Shown one piece after another: positions 27,665 through 35,850 of a DNA stretch of 64,000 nucleotides. This DNA is from Planctomycetaceae bacterium (GTDB lineage Bacteria; Planctomycetota; Planctomycetia; Planctomycetales; Planctomycetaceae). The DNA is taken from positions 62,001 through 126,000 of the forward strand of contig JAHBXV010000010.1 of the NCBI GenBank assembly GCA_019636285.1, given 5' to 3'. The translations under genes and the position numbers were made by a program. The number at the start of each line of letters is the position of its first letter. Position 1 is the stretch's first letter. The notes beneath the pieces were generated by a model. It searched no databases, was not told the origin of the DNA, and saw only the letters and a program-made list of their open reading frames with translations.

Positions 27665-28141
27665 TCACGCCTGAGCGGCCGCGACGGATGTTGTCGCTGG
27701 ATCAACTTCCGGCACGGTTCTCGTACCGATGCTGACGCGGTTCCAGGCATTGATGGCCGCGATCGCCCAGATGAGATCGACCAGTTCCAGGTCGCCGAAG
27801 ACGAGACCCACGCGCTCGTGGATTTCTTCCGGAATCGGACGATCCGCAACGCGGGTCAGGGCCTCCGCCAGCAGCAGCGCCGCGCGTTCCCGTTCGGTGT
27901 ACCACGGGGCTTCGCGCCAGGCGGCGACGCCGTTGAGCCGCTGTTCACTCTCGCCACCCCGCCGGGCATCCTTCCAATGCAGGTCAAGACAGAACGCGCA
28001 GCCGTTGATTTGCGAAACGCGCAGTTTGACCAGTTCCAGCAACGGTTTTTCGAGGCCGCCTTGGGAGAGAGCTTTCTCCACGCCGAGCATGGCCCGGTAG
28101 GCGTCGGACGAGGTTTTGTCGAGCATGGTCTGCGGTTCCAT
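27665..28141 (-). CDS. Carboxymuconolactone decarboxylase family (AhpD-like) protein
   Basis: The 158-residue protein has the AhpD/CMD core with a redox CxxC followed by His (INGCAFCLDLHWKDAR) and the later LVDLIWAIAAINAWNRVSI segment. Such proteins act as thiol peroxidase partners or decarboxylases. AAGGAG precedes the ATG. It is the first gene of the three-gene operon, and the ECF41-type promoter lies about 110 bases upstream, as is usual for the COE genes controlled by ECF41 sigma factors. Confidence 0.92.
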   Translation of the reverse strand: MEPQTMLDKTSSDAYRAMLGVEKALSQGGLEKPLLELVKLRVSQINGCAFCLDLHWKDARRGGESEQRLNGVAAWREAPWYTERERAALLLAEALTRVADRPIPEEIHERVGLVFGDLELVDLIWAIAAINAWNRVSIGTRTVPEVDPATTSVAAAQA

Positions 28142-28250
28142 GGTCAGGCTCCTTGGGTTTCAGGTTTCCGGGCAAAGACACGCATCGCATCCACTCGACA
28201 CTTCGGCTGTCGAGCGGCAAAGACGTTGATGCGGACGACTCATCATCAAG

Positions 28251-28277
28251 GACGAGCAAGACCGCGCGTTTGTGACA
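28251..28277 (-). promoter_or_regulatory. ECF41-type promoter of the decarboxylase operon
   Basis: On the minus strand, TGTCACA (28277-28271) is followed after exactly 16 bases by CGTC (28254-28251), which is the published ECF41 consensus. It points at the decarboxylase gene, which starts at 28141. Confidence 0.85.
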
Positions 28278-28406
28278 GTCGCGATCCAAGAAATCGTGCC
28301 CACGCACTTGTGAGCGCGGCTCCAGTTCCGGGCAGCATCTCTGACAATCGCAACACGAAGCGAACGGCGACGCTCTTATCAGCCGGTTCGCGGCATCTCT
28401 ATGACC

Positions 28407-29255
28407 TCAGTCGATCCTGGCTGAGGACCAGCGTGTGAGTTTGTCGGGATTCGCGGTGATGTAGACGGCGCGGATCCCCTCTTCGATACGAAACGACACG
28501 ACATAGCGAACGGCACCGTCGCAGGCGACGACTACCCCTGGTTCGCCATTCACCGTTGCTTTTTGAAACTCGTAGCCCCGCAATTTCTTGGCGAAGACGC
28601 CCGCGAGGAATCGAGCCGCGCGACTGCGACCGTCGACAATGACACGGGCCGCTGTCGCCTTTCCACCGCCATCGGAGTGTACTTCCACGTCCTCGGTAAC
28701 GAGTTGCTCGACGAGCGTCACATCGCCGGCCCGGCACGCGGCCATGAATCGCTCGGCGAAGGCTTCCGCCACGAGGCGCTCGGGATGAAATCGCTTGTGA
28801 TCCTGCTCCAACCGGGTGCGCGCACGGCTGACAAGCTGTCGAATGTAGACTTCCGACTTTCCCAGAATCTCGGCAATCGTCGCATACTCGTAGTCAAACA
28901 CCGTTCGCAGCAGAAAGGCCGCCCGCTCTGAGGGAGACAGGCGTTCCAGCATGAGCAGAAAGGCCTGAGTGAGCGACTCGGAGAGCACGGTGTTGGCTGC
29001 CTGGGCTGGGGTATCGACGGGTTCGGGAACCCACGGACCGATGTAGTTCCGGCGACGTCGATCCGCCCGCAGCAGGTCGATGCACCGCCGGGTGGTCGTC
29101 GTCACTAGAAAGCCTTCGGGCGAAGTCACCTCGGACGCGGTTTGCAGCCGCAGAAATGCGTCCTGCACTGCATCCTCGGCATCAGCCACGCTCCCCAGCA
29201 TGCGATAAGCGACCGACATCAGCCTGGGACGCATTTCCGTCACGTCGGCATTCAT
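28407..29255 (-). CDS. ECF41-family RNA polymerase sigma factor with fused SnoaL-like domain
   Basis: The 282-residue protein has sigma2 (MSVAYRMLGSVADAEDAVQD) and sigma4 (LSPSERAAFLLRTVF, SEVYIRQLVSRARTR) regions and a C-terminal SnoaL-like domain with DGGGKATAA and the ending TANPDKLTRW. The DGGG and NPDKL motifs define group ECF41, in which the fused domain, not an anti-sigma factor, controls activity. No anti-sigma gene is nearby, as expected. It follows the cupin gene by 52 bases and is probably transcribed with it from the promoter at 29804-29830, giving autoregulation. Confidence 0.95.
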   Translation of the reverse strand: MNADVTEMRPRLMSVAYRMLGSVADAEDAVQDAFLRLQTASEVTSPEGFLVTTTTRRCIDLLRADRRRRNYIGPWVPEPVDTPAQAANTVLSESLTQAFLLMLERLSPSERAAFLLRTVFDYEYATIAEILGKSEVYIRQLVSRARTRLEQDHKRFHPERLVAEAFAERFMAACRAGDVTLVEQLVTEDVEVHSDGGGKATAARVIVDGRSRAARFLAGVFAKKLRGYEFQKATVNGEPGVVVACDGAVRYVVSFRIEEGIRAVYITANPDKLTRWSSARID

Positions 29256-29307
29256 GACTCTTCCCCTGTGGCGCTGTCAGCGCCGGGAGTCGACGGCCTC
29301 GCCTCCA

Positions 29308-29733
29308 TCAGTCCTTGGCCGGCTCCGGGACAGCGATCTCTTTGACATCTCGAGGATGCAGGACAAACGCAATCAGCCGTGTCTGGCCCTCTTTCGAAGG
29401 ATTCTTTGACACCCGATGCAGACAGCCCGTGGGCTCGTAGAAAACCTCGCCTGCCTTCAAGACCTTCGAGGGCTGATCGTCAATTCCCAGTTCGTATTCT
29501 CCTTCGGCCACATACACCAGCCCTGGTCCGGGATGGCGGTGGGATAACCCGGCTTCGCCCGGAGCGATGGTTACCTCGACGGCCGTCATCATCGCTTCTT
29601 TGCCGTCCAATGTCTCGCGCATTTCGCGAGTTGCCAGCACTCGCACGCGTTCCCCATCGTCGTGGTTGTTCGCGGCCATTCCCACGGCTCCCAGCGCGAC
29701 CCCTGTGGTCAGAACAAGCAGACTTCGAATCAT
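29308..29733 (-). CDS. Secreted cupin domain protein
   Basis: From the ATG at 29733 (GGGGAG seven bases before) the protein has 141 residues with an export signal (IRSLLVLTTGVALGAVGMAA) and one cupin domain: SHRHPGPGLVYVAEGEYELG (two His metal ligands) and EPTGCLHRVS (third His). Metal-dependent dioxygenase or binding activity is possible but unproved. It precedes the ECF41 sigma gene and has its own ECF41-type promoter, so it joins the regulon as a periplasmic member. Confidence 0.88.
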   Translation of the reverse strand: MIRSLLVLTTGVALGAVGMAANNHDDGERVRVLATREMRETLDGKEAMMTAVEVTIAPGEAGLSHRHPGPGLVYVAEGEYELGIDDQPSKVLKAGEVFYEPTGCLHRVSKNPSKEGQTRLIAFVLHPRDVKEIAVPEPAKD

Positions 29734-29803
29734 GATGGTCTCCCCCTGCATCGCTTTCGAGAGGCTTCCCTGACACCAATTTCAGAGTTCTCTCACCAGT
29801 AAG

Positions 29804-29830
29804 GACGCTCGGAGCCAGGGATTTGTGACG
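29804..29830 (-). promoter_or_regulatory. ECF41-type promoter of the cupin-sigma transcript
   Basis: On the minus strand, CGTCACA (29830-29824; one mismatch to TGTCACA) is followed after exactly 16 bases by CGTC (29807-29804), 70 bases before the cupin start. Confidence 0.75.
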
Positions 29831-29968
29831 GAGGGCCGATATTTTTTTCGCGGCCGGCCGAGCAATTCGGCCTGTCGTTTCCGATGTCCTTCGATCAAAC
29901 TGGTTTCCGGTCAGTCGACCGTTCATCTGTCGACCCGTGCTGATGGTCTTTCGGGGGGGGGCACCCAC

Positions 29969-30649
29969 ATGAAAGCAGCGTCTCTATCGCTCGTGATCCT
30001 GGGGATGTGGACCGCCGTCTCCTCTGCGGAGGAAAAGGTTCTCTTTTCAGACGACTTTGCGGGCGAACTTTCGCCGAAGTGGCAGCGAGTCGGGCTGACG
30101 GACGAAGACGTGCGCCTTCGCGACGGGGCGTTGGAGATCAGGCTGCGGCCCGTCCAAAAGGGACAGGCTCGGCCGATGCTGCGGGTTGACCTGCCGTTTT
30201 CGTCAGCAGGGACGGTGATCGCCTCCGTAGAAGTGACTGCGTCTCCCGACAAGGGGCTGTTGCGCGGTGCCGAAGCGGGTCTCAGTCTGACTTCCGCGGG
30301 ACGACCGGAGTTCACCGTTCGTAAGACAAACATCGATGGCTTCCAGGTGTTCGCCCCCGGCGAGGTTCGATTTCTGGGACAGCCAGGTCAGGAGGGGGAT
30401 CCCGGCCAGTACAGCGTGACCTACTGGCCGGCGCGCGCCACGGATGGCCCGCTGCGCATCATTGTCCGGGGTCACTACGCTTATTTTCAGACGGGCCCGA
30501 CGCAGAGCGGTGAATACCGCACGCTGTTCCACTCTGCGATTCAAGAGGGAAACGAAGGACTCGGATTCTGTCTGTTCGCGACGGGTGGCGATTCCGAGGA
30601 GGAGCGTTGGGTTCGTTTCGATAACTTTCGCGTGACCGGTCCCACCTGA
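29969..30649 (+). CDS. Secreted protein of unknown function (LamG/DUF1349-like)
   Basis: From the ATG at 29969 the 226-residue product has a signal peptide (ASLSLVILGMWTAVSSA) and a beta-rich body typical of concanavalin-like or DUF1349 domains in planctomycetes (KVLFSDDFAGELSPKWQRVG, LGFCLFATGG, RWVRFDNFRV). These domains usually bind or shape carbohydrate but no catalytic residues can be named. It is divergent from the cupin gene. A long in-frame 5' extension to 29825 is not supported. Confidence 0.75.
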   Translation: MKAASLSLVILGMWTAVSSAEEKVLFSDDFAGELSPKWQRVGLTDEDVRLRDGALEIRLRPVQKGQARPMLRVDLPFSSAGTVIASVEVTASPDKGLLRGAEAGLSLTSAGRPEFTVRKTNIDGFQVFAPGEVRFLGQPGQEGDPGQYSVTYWPARATDGPLRIIVRGHYAYFQTGPTQSGEYRTLFHSAIQEGNEGLGFCLFATGGDSEEERWVRFDNFRVTGPT

Positions 30650-30831
30650 ACATAAACTGACGGCTCACACTTTTTCGTAGCACCTTCACAACGAATTCAT
30701 CATTTGCCGGTTTGATCGTTCCCCAAACGCAGGGTTCCGAGGCTGGACCCGACCTTGAAGACTCGCTCGCACTCTCGAAGACGGTCGTATGGTCTTCGAT
30801 CCCGCCGTGATCCAAGTTCCGCAGGTTCTTC

Positions 30832-32157
30832 GTGACCCTCTCCCCGACTTTACCCCGTGAACAACGATCCGGCGGACTGGTGCTGGCCGCGGTGGCCGCG
30901 TTCTGCACCTATTTCTGCATGTACGCCTTCCGCAAGCCGTTCAGCGCGGGGACGTTCGATGGACTGGAGTTGTATGGCCTGGGGTTGAAGTCGGTACTGG
31001 TGATCGCGCAGGGCGGCGGCTACATGGTGTCGAAGTTCATCGGCATCAAGGTCATCTCCGAAATGCGCCCCGAGCGGCGGGCGATCTGGCTGGTCGGCAT
31101 GATTGTGTTCGCGGAACTGGCGCTCGTCGGATTCGCGGTGGCTCCCTTGTGGGCCAAGCCCCTTCTGCTGTTCCTCAACGGGCTGCCATTGGGGATGGTC
31201 TTCGGCCTGGTGCTCGGCTATCTCGAAGGGCGTCGCCAGACCGAAGCATTGTCGGCCGTGCTGTGTTCGAGCTTTATCATCTCATCGGGGGTCGTGAAAT
31301 CGGCCGGGCAATGGACGATCCAGTCGCTGGGCTTCAGCGAATACCAGATGCCAATGATCGTGGGGCTGATGTTCCTGCCGCCGTTTCTGGTTTCGGTCTG
31401 GTTGCTGCAGCACACCCCTCCCCCGACGGAAGACGACATTGCCGTTCGCCAGGAGCGGAAGGCGATGAACGGCAACGAGCGTCGCGATTTTTTGGCCGCT
31501 TACTGGCCAGGCCTGTCGCTGCTGGTGCTCGTCTATGTGCTGCTCACGGTCATCCGCACGATCCGCGATGACTTCGGCGTCGAAATCTGGCGGGATCTGG
31601 GAATCAGCAAACCGGCGATCTTCGCGCAATCGGAAACGACGGTCGCCCTCTTCGTAGCCGTTCTGAACGGGCTGGTGATCTGGATTCATCGCCACGTTAC
31701 GGCGCTGCGTGTCACGATCGGGTTGATGGGGATTTCGTTCGCGTTGGTGGCCATCGTGGGCCTCGTGCAGCCTTTGGGAACCTTGTCGCCGTTCGCGTTC
31801 ATGATCGCCTGCGGCGTGGGGCTGTACATTCCCTATGTCGCCTTTCACACGACGGTCTTCGAACGCCTGATCGCCGCATCCGGGCGACCGTGCAACCTGG
31901 GATTTCTGATGTATCTGGCCGATGCGATTGGCTATCTGGGATATAGCCTGGTCCTCGTCTTTCGCGAATCGAACCGGACGGTCGTGGAAGTGCTCCCCTT
32001 CTTCCGCGTGCTGCTCGTTGTCCTCGCGGGGCTTTCGTTCGTGGCAATGCTGCTCGCTTTGGCCTACTTTCAACGCGTGCTGAAACCGGCCGATGTTCCA
32101 GCGACCGACGAACCGGTCGGCGAAGGGACGCCCGCCGCGATGCCGGTCGCCAATTGA
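30832..32157 (+). CDS. DUF5690 / MFS-like membrane transporter, phosphonate cluster
   Basis: The 441-residue protein has about twelve membrane segments (for example GLVLAAVAAFCTYFCMYAF; LLLFLNGLPLGMVFGLVLGY; LSFVAMLLALAYF) and belongs to the DUF5690 family of major-facilitator-type proteins. The start is a GTG. It is the first gene of a five-gene plus-strand series (47 bases before the alcohol dehydrogenase gene) that degrades phosphonates, so import of the organophosphonate is a reasonable inference, not a demonstrated function. Confidence 0.85.
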   Translation: MTLSPTLPREQRSGGLVLAAVAAFCTYFCMYAFRKPFSAGTFDGLELYGLGLKSVLVIAQGGGYMVSKFIGIKVISEMRPERRAIWLVGMIVFAELALVGFAVAPLWAKPLLLFLNGLPLGMVFGLVLGYLEGRRQTEALSAVLCSSFIISSGVVKSAGQWTIQSLGFSEYQMPMIVGLMFLPPFLVSVWLLQHTPPPTEDDIAVRQERKAMNGNERRDFLAAYWPGLSLLVLVYVLLTVIRTIRDDFGVEIWRDLGISKPAIFAQSETTVALFVAVLNGLVIWIHRHVTALRVTIGLMGISFALVAIVGLVQPLGTLSPFAFMIACGVGLYIPYVAFHTTVFERLIAASGRPCNLGFLMYLADAIGYLGYSLVLVFRESNRTVVEVLPFFRVLLVVLAGLSFVAMLLALAYFQRVLKPADVPATDEPVGEGTPAAMPVAN

Positions 32158-32203
32158 GCGGACCGCATTTGACACGAAACAAGTTTGAAGACCCCGCGCG
32201 AGC

Positions 32204-33322
32204 ATGACCGAATTGCACACGCCCTCTGAGACACTTCCTGACCACTCGCTGGCCGCGGTTTTCTCACGCACTGGCGAACCCCTCGCGCTCCAGTCGTTCC
32301 CCCTGCCGGAACTTGGTCCGGGCGAGGCGTTGGTTCGCGTGGAGCTTTGCACCGTCTGCGGCAGCGACCTGCACACCGTCACCGGCAAACGGCAGGAGAA
32401 AGTCCCCACGATTCTGGGACACGAAATCTGTGGCTGGGTCGTCGCCAATGCCGCGATCCCACTGACCGATCTTGATGGCGTCGCGCTGCGTGAGGGTGAC
32501 CGGGTCACGTGGTCGACCTCGGTCTCCTGCGGCACCTGCGATCGCTGCCAGTCGGGCCTACCGCAAAAGTGCCGCACGCTCGCCAAGTTTGGCCATGAAG
32601 CGACGACGGGCGGCTGGCCCCTCAGTGGCGGACTGACCCAGTACGTTCATCTCAAAGCGGGGTCACGCGTCGCCCGCCTGCCGGAAGGGCTTCCCGCGGA
32701 AGTGGCCTGTCCAGCCAATTGTGCGACAGCCACCGTCGCCGCGGCCTTTCGCGTTGCCGGTTCGCTCAGTGACAAGCGCGTGCTGATCTTCGGGGCGGGA
32801 ATGCTGGGCCTGACCGCGGCAGCCATGGCGAAGTCGCTGGGAGCACGGACAGTCGTCGTCTGCGATCGCGATGCACGACGGCTGTCACTCGCCAGCCAGT
32901 TTGGAGCGGATGCCGTTGTCACCTGGACCGACAATGAAGCGGCCACGCTCGATGAACTGGGATCCAGATCGGGCGGAACGGGCTATGACGTGCTCGTGGA
33001 ACTGTCCGGATCGCCGTCCGCCGTCGAAGCCGCCTGTGCCTTGACCGAAATCGGCGCGAAGGTCGTCCTGGTTGGCACGGTGATGAAGTCGCGGCCCATT
33101 CAGATCGACCCGGAAGCCCTCGTCCGACGCTGGACCTCGATTCACGGCGTCCATAACTATACGCCGGAGGATCTGCGGACGGCTGTCGCCTTTCTGGCCG
33201 AACAGCACACGAAGTTTCCCTTCGCCGAACTGGTCGCAAAACGCTTCCCGCTCGACGAGATCAACGCAGCTATCGACTTCGCGGTGACGCACGGCCCGGT
33301 TCGCATCGCGATTGCTCCCTGA
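32204..33322 (+). CDS. Phosphonate-associated zinc alcohol dehydrogenase
   Basis: The 372-residue medium-chain dehydrogenase has catalytic zinc ligands in TVCGSDLH and ILGHEICG, the structural zinc motif CGTCDRCQSGLPQKC, and a Rossmann fold (VLIFGAGMLGLTAAAMAKSL). It matches the subgroup known from phosphonate catabolism operons (TIGR03366 in my memory of the family). Likely substrate is an alcohol or aldehyde formed during C-P compound breakdown; the exact one is unknown. It lies 22 bases before the HD oxygenase gene. Confidence 0.9.
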   Translation: MTELHTPSETLPDHSLAAVFSRTGEPLALQSFPLPELGPGEALVRVELCTVCGSDLHTVTGKRQEKVPTILGHEICGWVVANAAIPLTDLDGVALREGDRVTWSTSVSCGTCDRCQSGLPQKCRTLAKFGHEATTGGWPLSGGLTQYVHLKAGSRVARLPEGLPAEVACPANCATATVAAAFRVAGSLSDKRVLIFGAGMLGLTAAAMAKSLGARTVVVCDRDARRLSLASQFGADAVVTWTDNEAATLDELGSRSGGTGYDVLVELSGSPSAVEAACALTEIGAKVVLVGTVMKSRPIQIDPEALVRRWTSIHGVHNYTPEDLRTAVAFLAEQHTKFPFAELVAKRFPLDEINAAIDFAVTHGPVRIAIAP

Positions 33323-33344
33323 TCGTGCTCGATAAGGTTTCCAG

Positions 33345-33902
33345 ATGACCACTGTCGACGACATTCTCAACCTGCTGGCTCGCGGCGGCGATTCGCAATA
33401 TGGCGGCGAAGCGGTGACTCAACGAGAGCACGCGCTGCAAGCGGCCTGCCTCGCCGAGCGGGAAGGCGCGCCGGCGACGCTCATCACGGCCGCGCTCCTG
33501 CACGACGTGGGCCATCTGCTGCACGACCTGCCCGACGATGCCCCCGAGCGTGGGATCGACGATCATCACGAGAACTCGGCCTATCATCTCCTGCGACGAT
33601 TGTTTCCCGACGAGGTCACCGAGCCAATCCGCCTGCATGTGGCGGCCAAGCGCTATCTGTGTGCGGCGAACCCGGGCTATCGAGATCTTCTCAGCGAGCC
33701 GTCGATCGTCAGCCTGAACCTGCAAGGTGGGCCGATGTCGTCCGCAGAGGTCGAGTCGTTCCGATTGAATCCTCATTTCGAAGCAGCGGTGCGCGTGCGC
33801 GGGTGGGACGATACCGCGAAAGATCCGGAGATGGCGACTCCGACCCTGGAACACTTCGCTGCCTATGTTCGCCAGGCGGCTCTTGCGGAGTGTCGCGAAT
33901 GA
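33345..33902 (+). CDS. PhnZ-like HD-domain mixed-valent diiron oxygenase
   Basis: The 185-residue protein matches the HD proteins of phosphonate operons (TIGR03276 group, including PhnZ and TmpB). Residues align with the PhnZ site at a near constant offset: Tyr19 and Glu22 (the mobile Tyr and its Glu), His29, His53-Asp54, His75 and His98, with Lys102 possibly contacting phosphonate. PhnZ cleaves 1-hydroxy-2-aminoethylphosphonate to glycine and phosphate; substrate here may differ. Its stop overlaps the FAD gene start (ATGA). The C-terminal RGWDDTAKDP contains a candidate final Asp ligand. Confidence 0.9.
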   Translation: MTTVDDILNLLARGGDSQYGGEAVTQREHALQAACLAEREGAPATLITAALLHDVGHLLHDLPDDAPERGIDDHHENSAYHLLRRLFPDEVTEPIRLHVAAKRYLCAANPGYRDLLSEPSIVSLNLQGGPMSSAEVESFRLNPHFEAAVRVRGWDDTAKDPEMATPTLEHFAAYVRQAALAECRE

Positions 33903-35035
33903 CGCACGCGTTCAACGTCGCCGTGATTGGAGGAGGAATTGTCGGGCTGGCCCATGCGTGGCAGGCGGCTCGCCGCGGCCTGCGCGTGGCCCTCTTTGAG
34001 AGAACTGCGAAGGCCGAAGGGGCCTCGGTGCGCAACTTCGGCATGGTCTGGCCGGTTGGGCAACCGGCCGGTGAACTGCATGACATCGCCCTGCGGTCGC
34101 GCGAACTCTGGCTGGAACTGGGGCGCGCCGGCGTGCTGACCGTGCAGGAATGCGGTTCCATTCACCTCGCGCACCATGCGGATGAGTTGGCCGTCCTCGA
34201 AGAATTCCGCGACCGACGCCCCCACGACGTTCGGTTGATGACGCCGACCGAAGTCGCGGCAGCCGCTCCACTCGCCAATCCACACGGTCTGCTTGGCGGG
34301 CTGTGGAGTTCGTCCGAGTTGCGAGTTGATCCGCGCGTCGCCAGTGCCCGCATTGCCGGTTGGCTGGGTGAACAGCATCGCGTCGCCTGTCACTTCACCA
34401 CGACAATCATCGCCGTTGACGACAACCGCGTTATCGCCACCGATGGCCGCACCTGGCAGGCCGAGCAGATCATCATTTGCGGCGGCAGCGATTTTCAGAC
34501 GCTCTTTCCAAGTGTCTTTACGGATTCCGGGCTGGTTCCCTGCAAACTGCAGATGTTGAAGTCGGTGGCTCAGCCAGAGTCGTTTCGGCAGCAGCCGCAC
34601 CTGGCCAGCGGACTTACATTGCGACATTACGCGTCGTTCCGGGAGTGTCCATTGCTTGAACGCGTCCAAGCGCGGATCGCCAATCAGAGCCCCGAACTTG
34701 ATCGCTACGGAATTCACGTGATGGCGTCGCCCTTCCCCAATGGGGAAGTCATCCTGGGGGACTCGCACGAGTATGGGGATGACATCACTCCGTTCGACAA
34801 GCCGGAAATCGATGACCTGATGCTGCGCGAACTGCGAAAGGTCTTTCGGCTGGCTGACTGGACCTGCCGCGAGCGCTGGCACGGGATCTATGCGAAACAC
34901 CCTACGTTAGCCGTGTTTGAGGCCGAGTGTCGGCCGGGGGTGCGGGTCTTCACCGGGACCGGTGGAGCGGGAATGACGATGTCGTTCGGATTGGCGGAAC
35001 AGGCCTGGAATCGATGGTTGGGAGTGACAGCGTGA
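33899..35035 (+). CDS. FAD-dependent oxidoreductase, phosphonate catabolism type
   Basis: From the ATG at 33899 the protein has 378 residues. A dinucleotide-binding motif (VAVIGGGIVGLAHAWQAAR) begins near residue 8 and the DAO-family end motif GTGGAGMTMSFGLAEQ closes it. It matches the phosphonate-linked DAO subgroup (TIGR03364). Related enzymes oxidise aminoethylphosphonate or its N-methyl form to phosphonoacetaldehyde, which would feed PhnX encoded next; this link is inferred. The gene overlaps both neighbours (ATGA upstream, GTGA downstream). Confidence 0.9.
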   Translation: MTHAFNVAVIGGGIVGLAHAWQAARRGLRVALFERTAKAEGASVRNFGMVWPVGQPAGELHDIALRSRELWLELGRAGVLTVQECGSIHLAHHADELAVLEEFRDRRPHDVRLMTPTEVAAAAPLANPHGLLGGLWSSSELRVDPRVASARIAGWLGEQHRVACHFTTTIIAVDDNRVIATDGRTWQAEQIIICGGSDFQTLFPSVFTDSGLVPCKLQMLKSVAQPESFRQQPHLASGLTLRHYASFRECPLLERVQARIANQSPELDRYGIHVMASPFPNGEVILGDSHEYGDDITPFDKPEIDDLMLRELRKVFRLADWTCRERWHGIYAKHPTLAVFEAECRPGVRVFTGTGGAGMTMSFGLAEQAWNRWLGVTA

Positions 35036-35850
35036 CGAATGCGATGCAGTTTCTGAAAGCGGTGGTGTTTGACTGGGCGGGAACGACCGTGGACCACGGC
35101 AGCCGAGCCCCGGCGATCGTCTTTCAGGAAATCTTCCGCCGACGCGGCATCGAGATCACGGTCGCGCAGGCGCGCGGCCCCATGGGGATGGCAAAACGCG
35201 AACACATCGCCGCCGTCGCGGCAGTACCGGAAATTGCCGCCGCCTGGAAAGCCAAGTATGGCAGCGCCTGCGGCGACACGGACATCGACCGGATGTATGC
35301 CGACTTCCTGCCGCTGCAGAAGGCGACGCTCAGCGACCATTGCGACCTGATTCCCGGAGTCGCCGCTGCCGTGAACGAGTTGCGGGCGATGGGTCTGAAA
35401 ATCGGTTCTTCGACTGGATACACCCGCGAACTGATGGAAGTCGTCACGGCAGCCGCTCGCGAACAAGGCTATGACCCCGAATGCGTCCTCTGCGCGGAAG
35501 ACGCGGTGCGCGGTCGCCCGGCTCCGTACCTGTTGTATGAAGCGGCCCGACGGCTCGATGTCTATCCGCTCTGGGCGGTTGCGATTGTCGACGATACGCC
35601 CGTGGGGATCGAAGCGGGCCGCAACGCGGGCTGCTGGACGATTGGCGTCACGCGGACCGGAAACTGCCTGGGACTCTCGCTCGACGAAGCCAGCGTTCTC
35701 GACGTGGATGAGAAGAATCATCTATGTGCCGTTGCGGGCGAGCAGTTGAAGAAAGCCGGGGCCCACGTCCTGGTGGAATCGGTGGCGGAAATTGTCCCCG
35801 TCATTCGCGACCTCGATGCGCGAGCCGCACGCGGGGAACGACCGTTTTAA
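35032..35850 (+). CDS. phnX: Phosphonoacetaldehyde hydrolase PhnX
   Basis: PhnX splits phosphonoacetaldehyde into acetaldehyde and phosphate. The protein from the GTG at 35032 has 272 residues; the GTGA overlaps the FAD gene stop and GGGAG lies seven bases upstream. FDWAGTTVDHG carries the nucleophile Asp14 and PMGMAKREHI carries Lys55, the Schiff-base lysine; both are offset by two from the Bacillus cereus enzyme. VDDTPVGIEAG holds the acidic metal ligands of the HAD fold. It converges with the next gene, their stops sharing TTAA at 35847-35850. Confidence 0.94.
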   Translation: MTNAMQFLKAVVFDWAGTTVDHGSRAPAIVFQEIFRRRGIEITVAQARGPMGMAKREHIAAVAAVPEIAAAWKAKYGSACGDTDIDRMYADFLPLQKATLSDHCDLIPGVAAAVNELRAMGLKIGSSTGYTRELMEVVTAAAREQGYDPECVLCAEDAVRGRPAPYLLYEAARRLDVYPLWAVAIVDDTPVGIEAGRNAGCWTIGVTRTGNCLGLSLDEASVLDVDEKNHLCAVAGEQLKKAGAHVLVESVAEIVPVIRDLDARAARGERPF

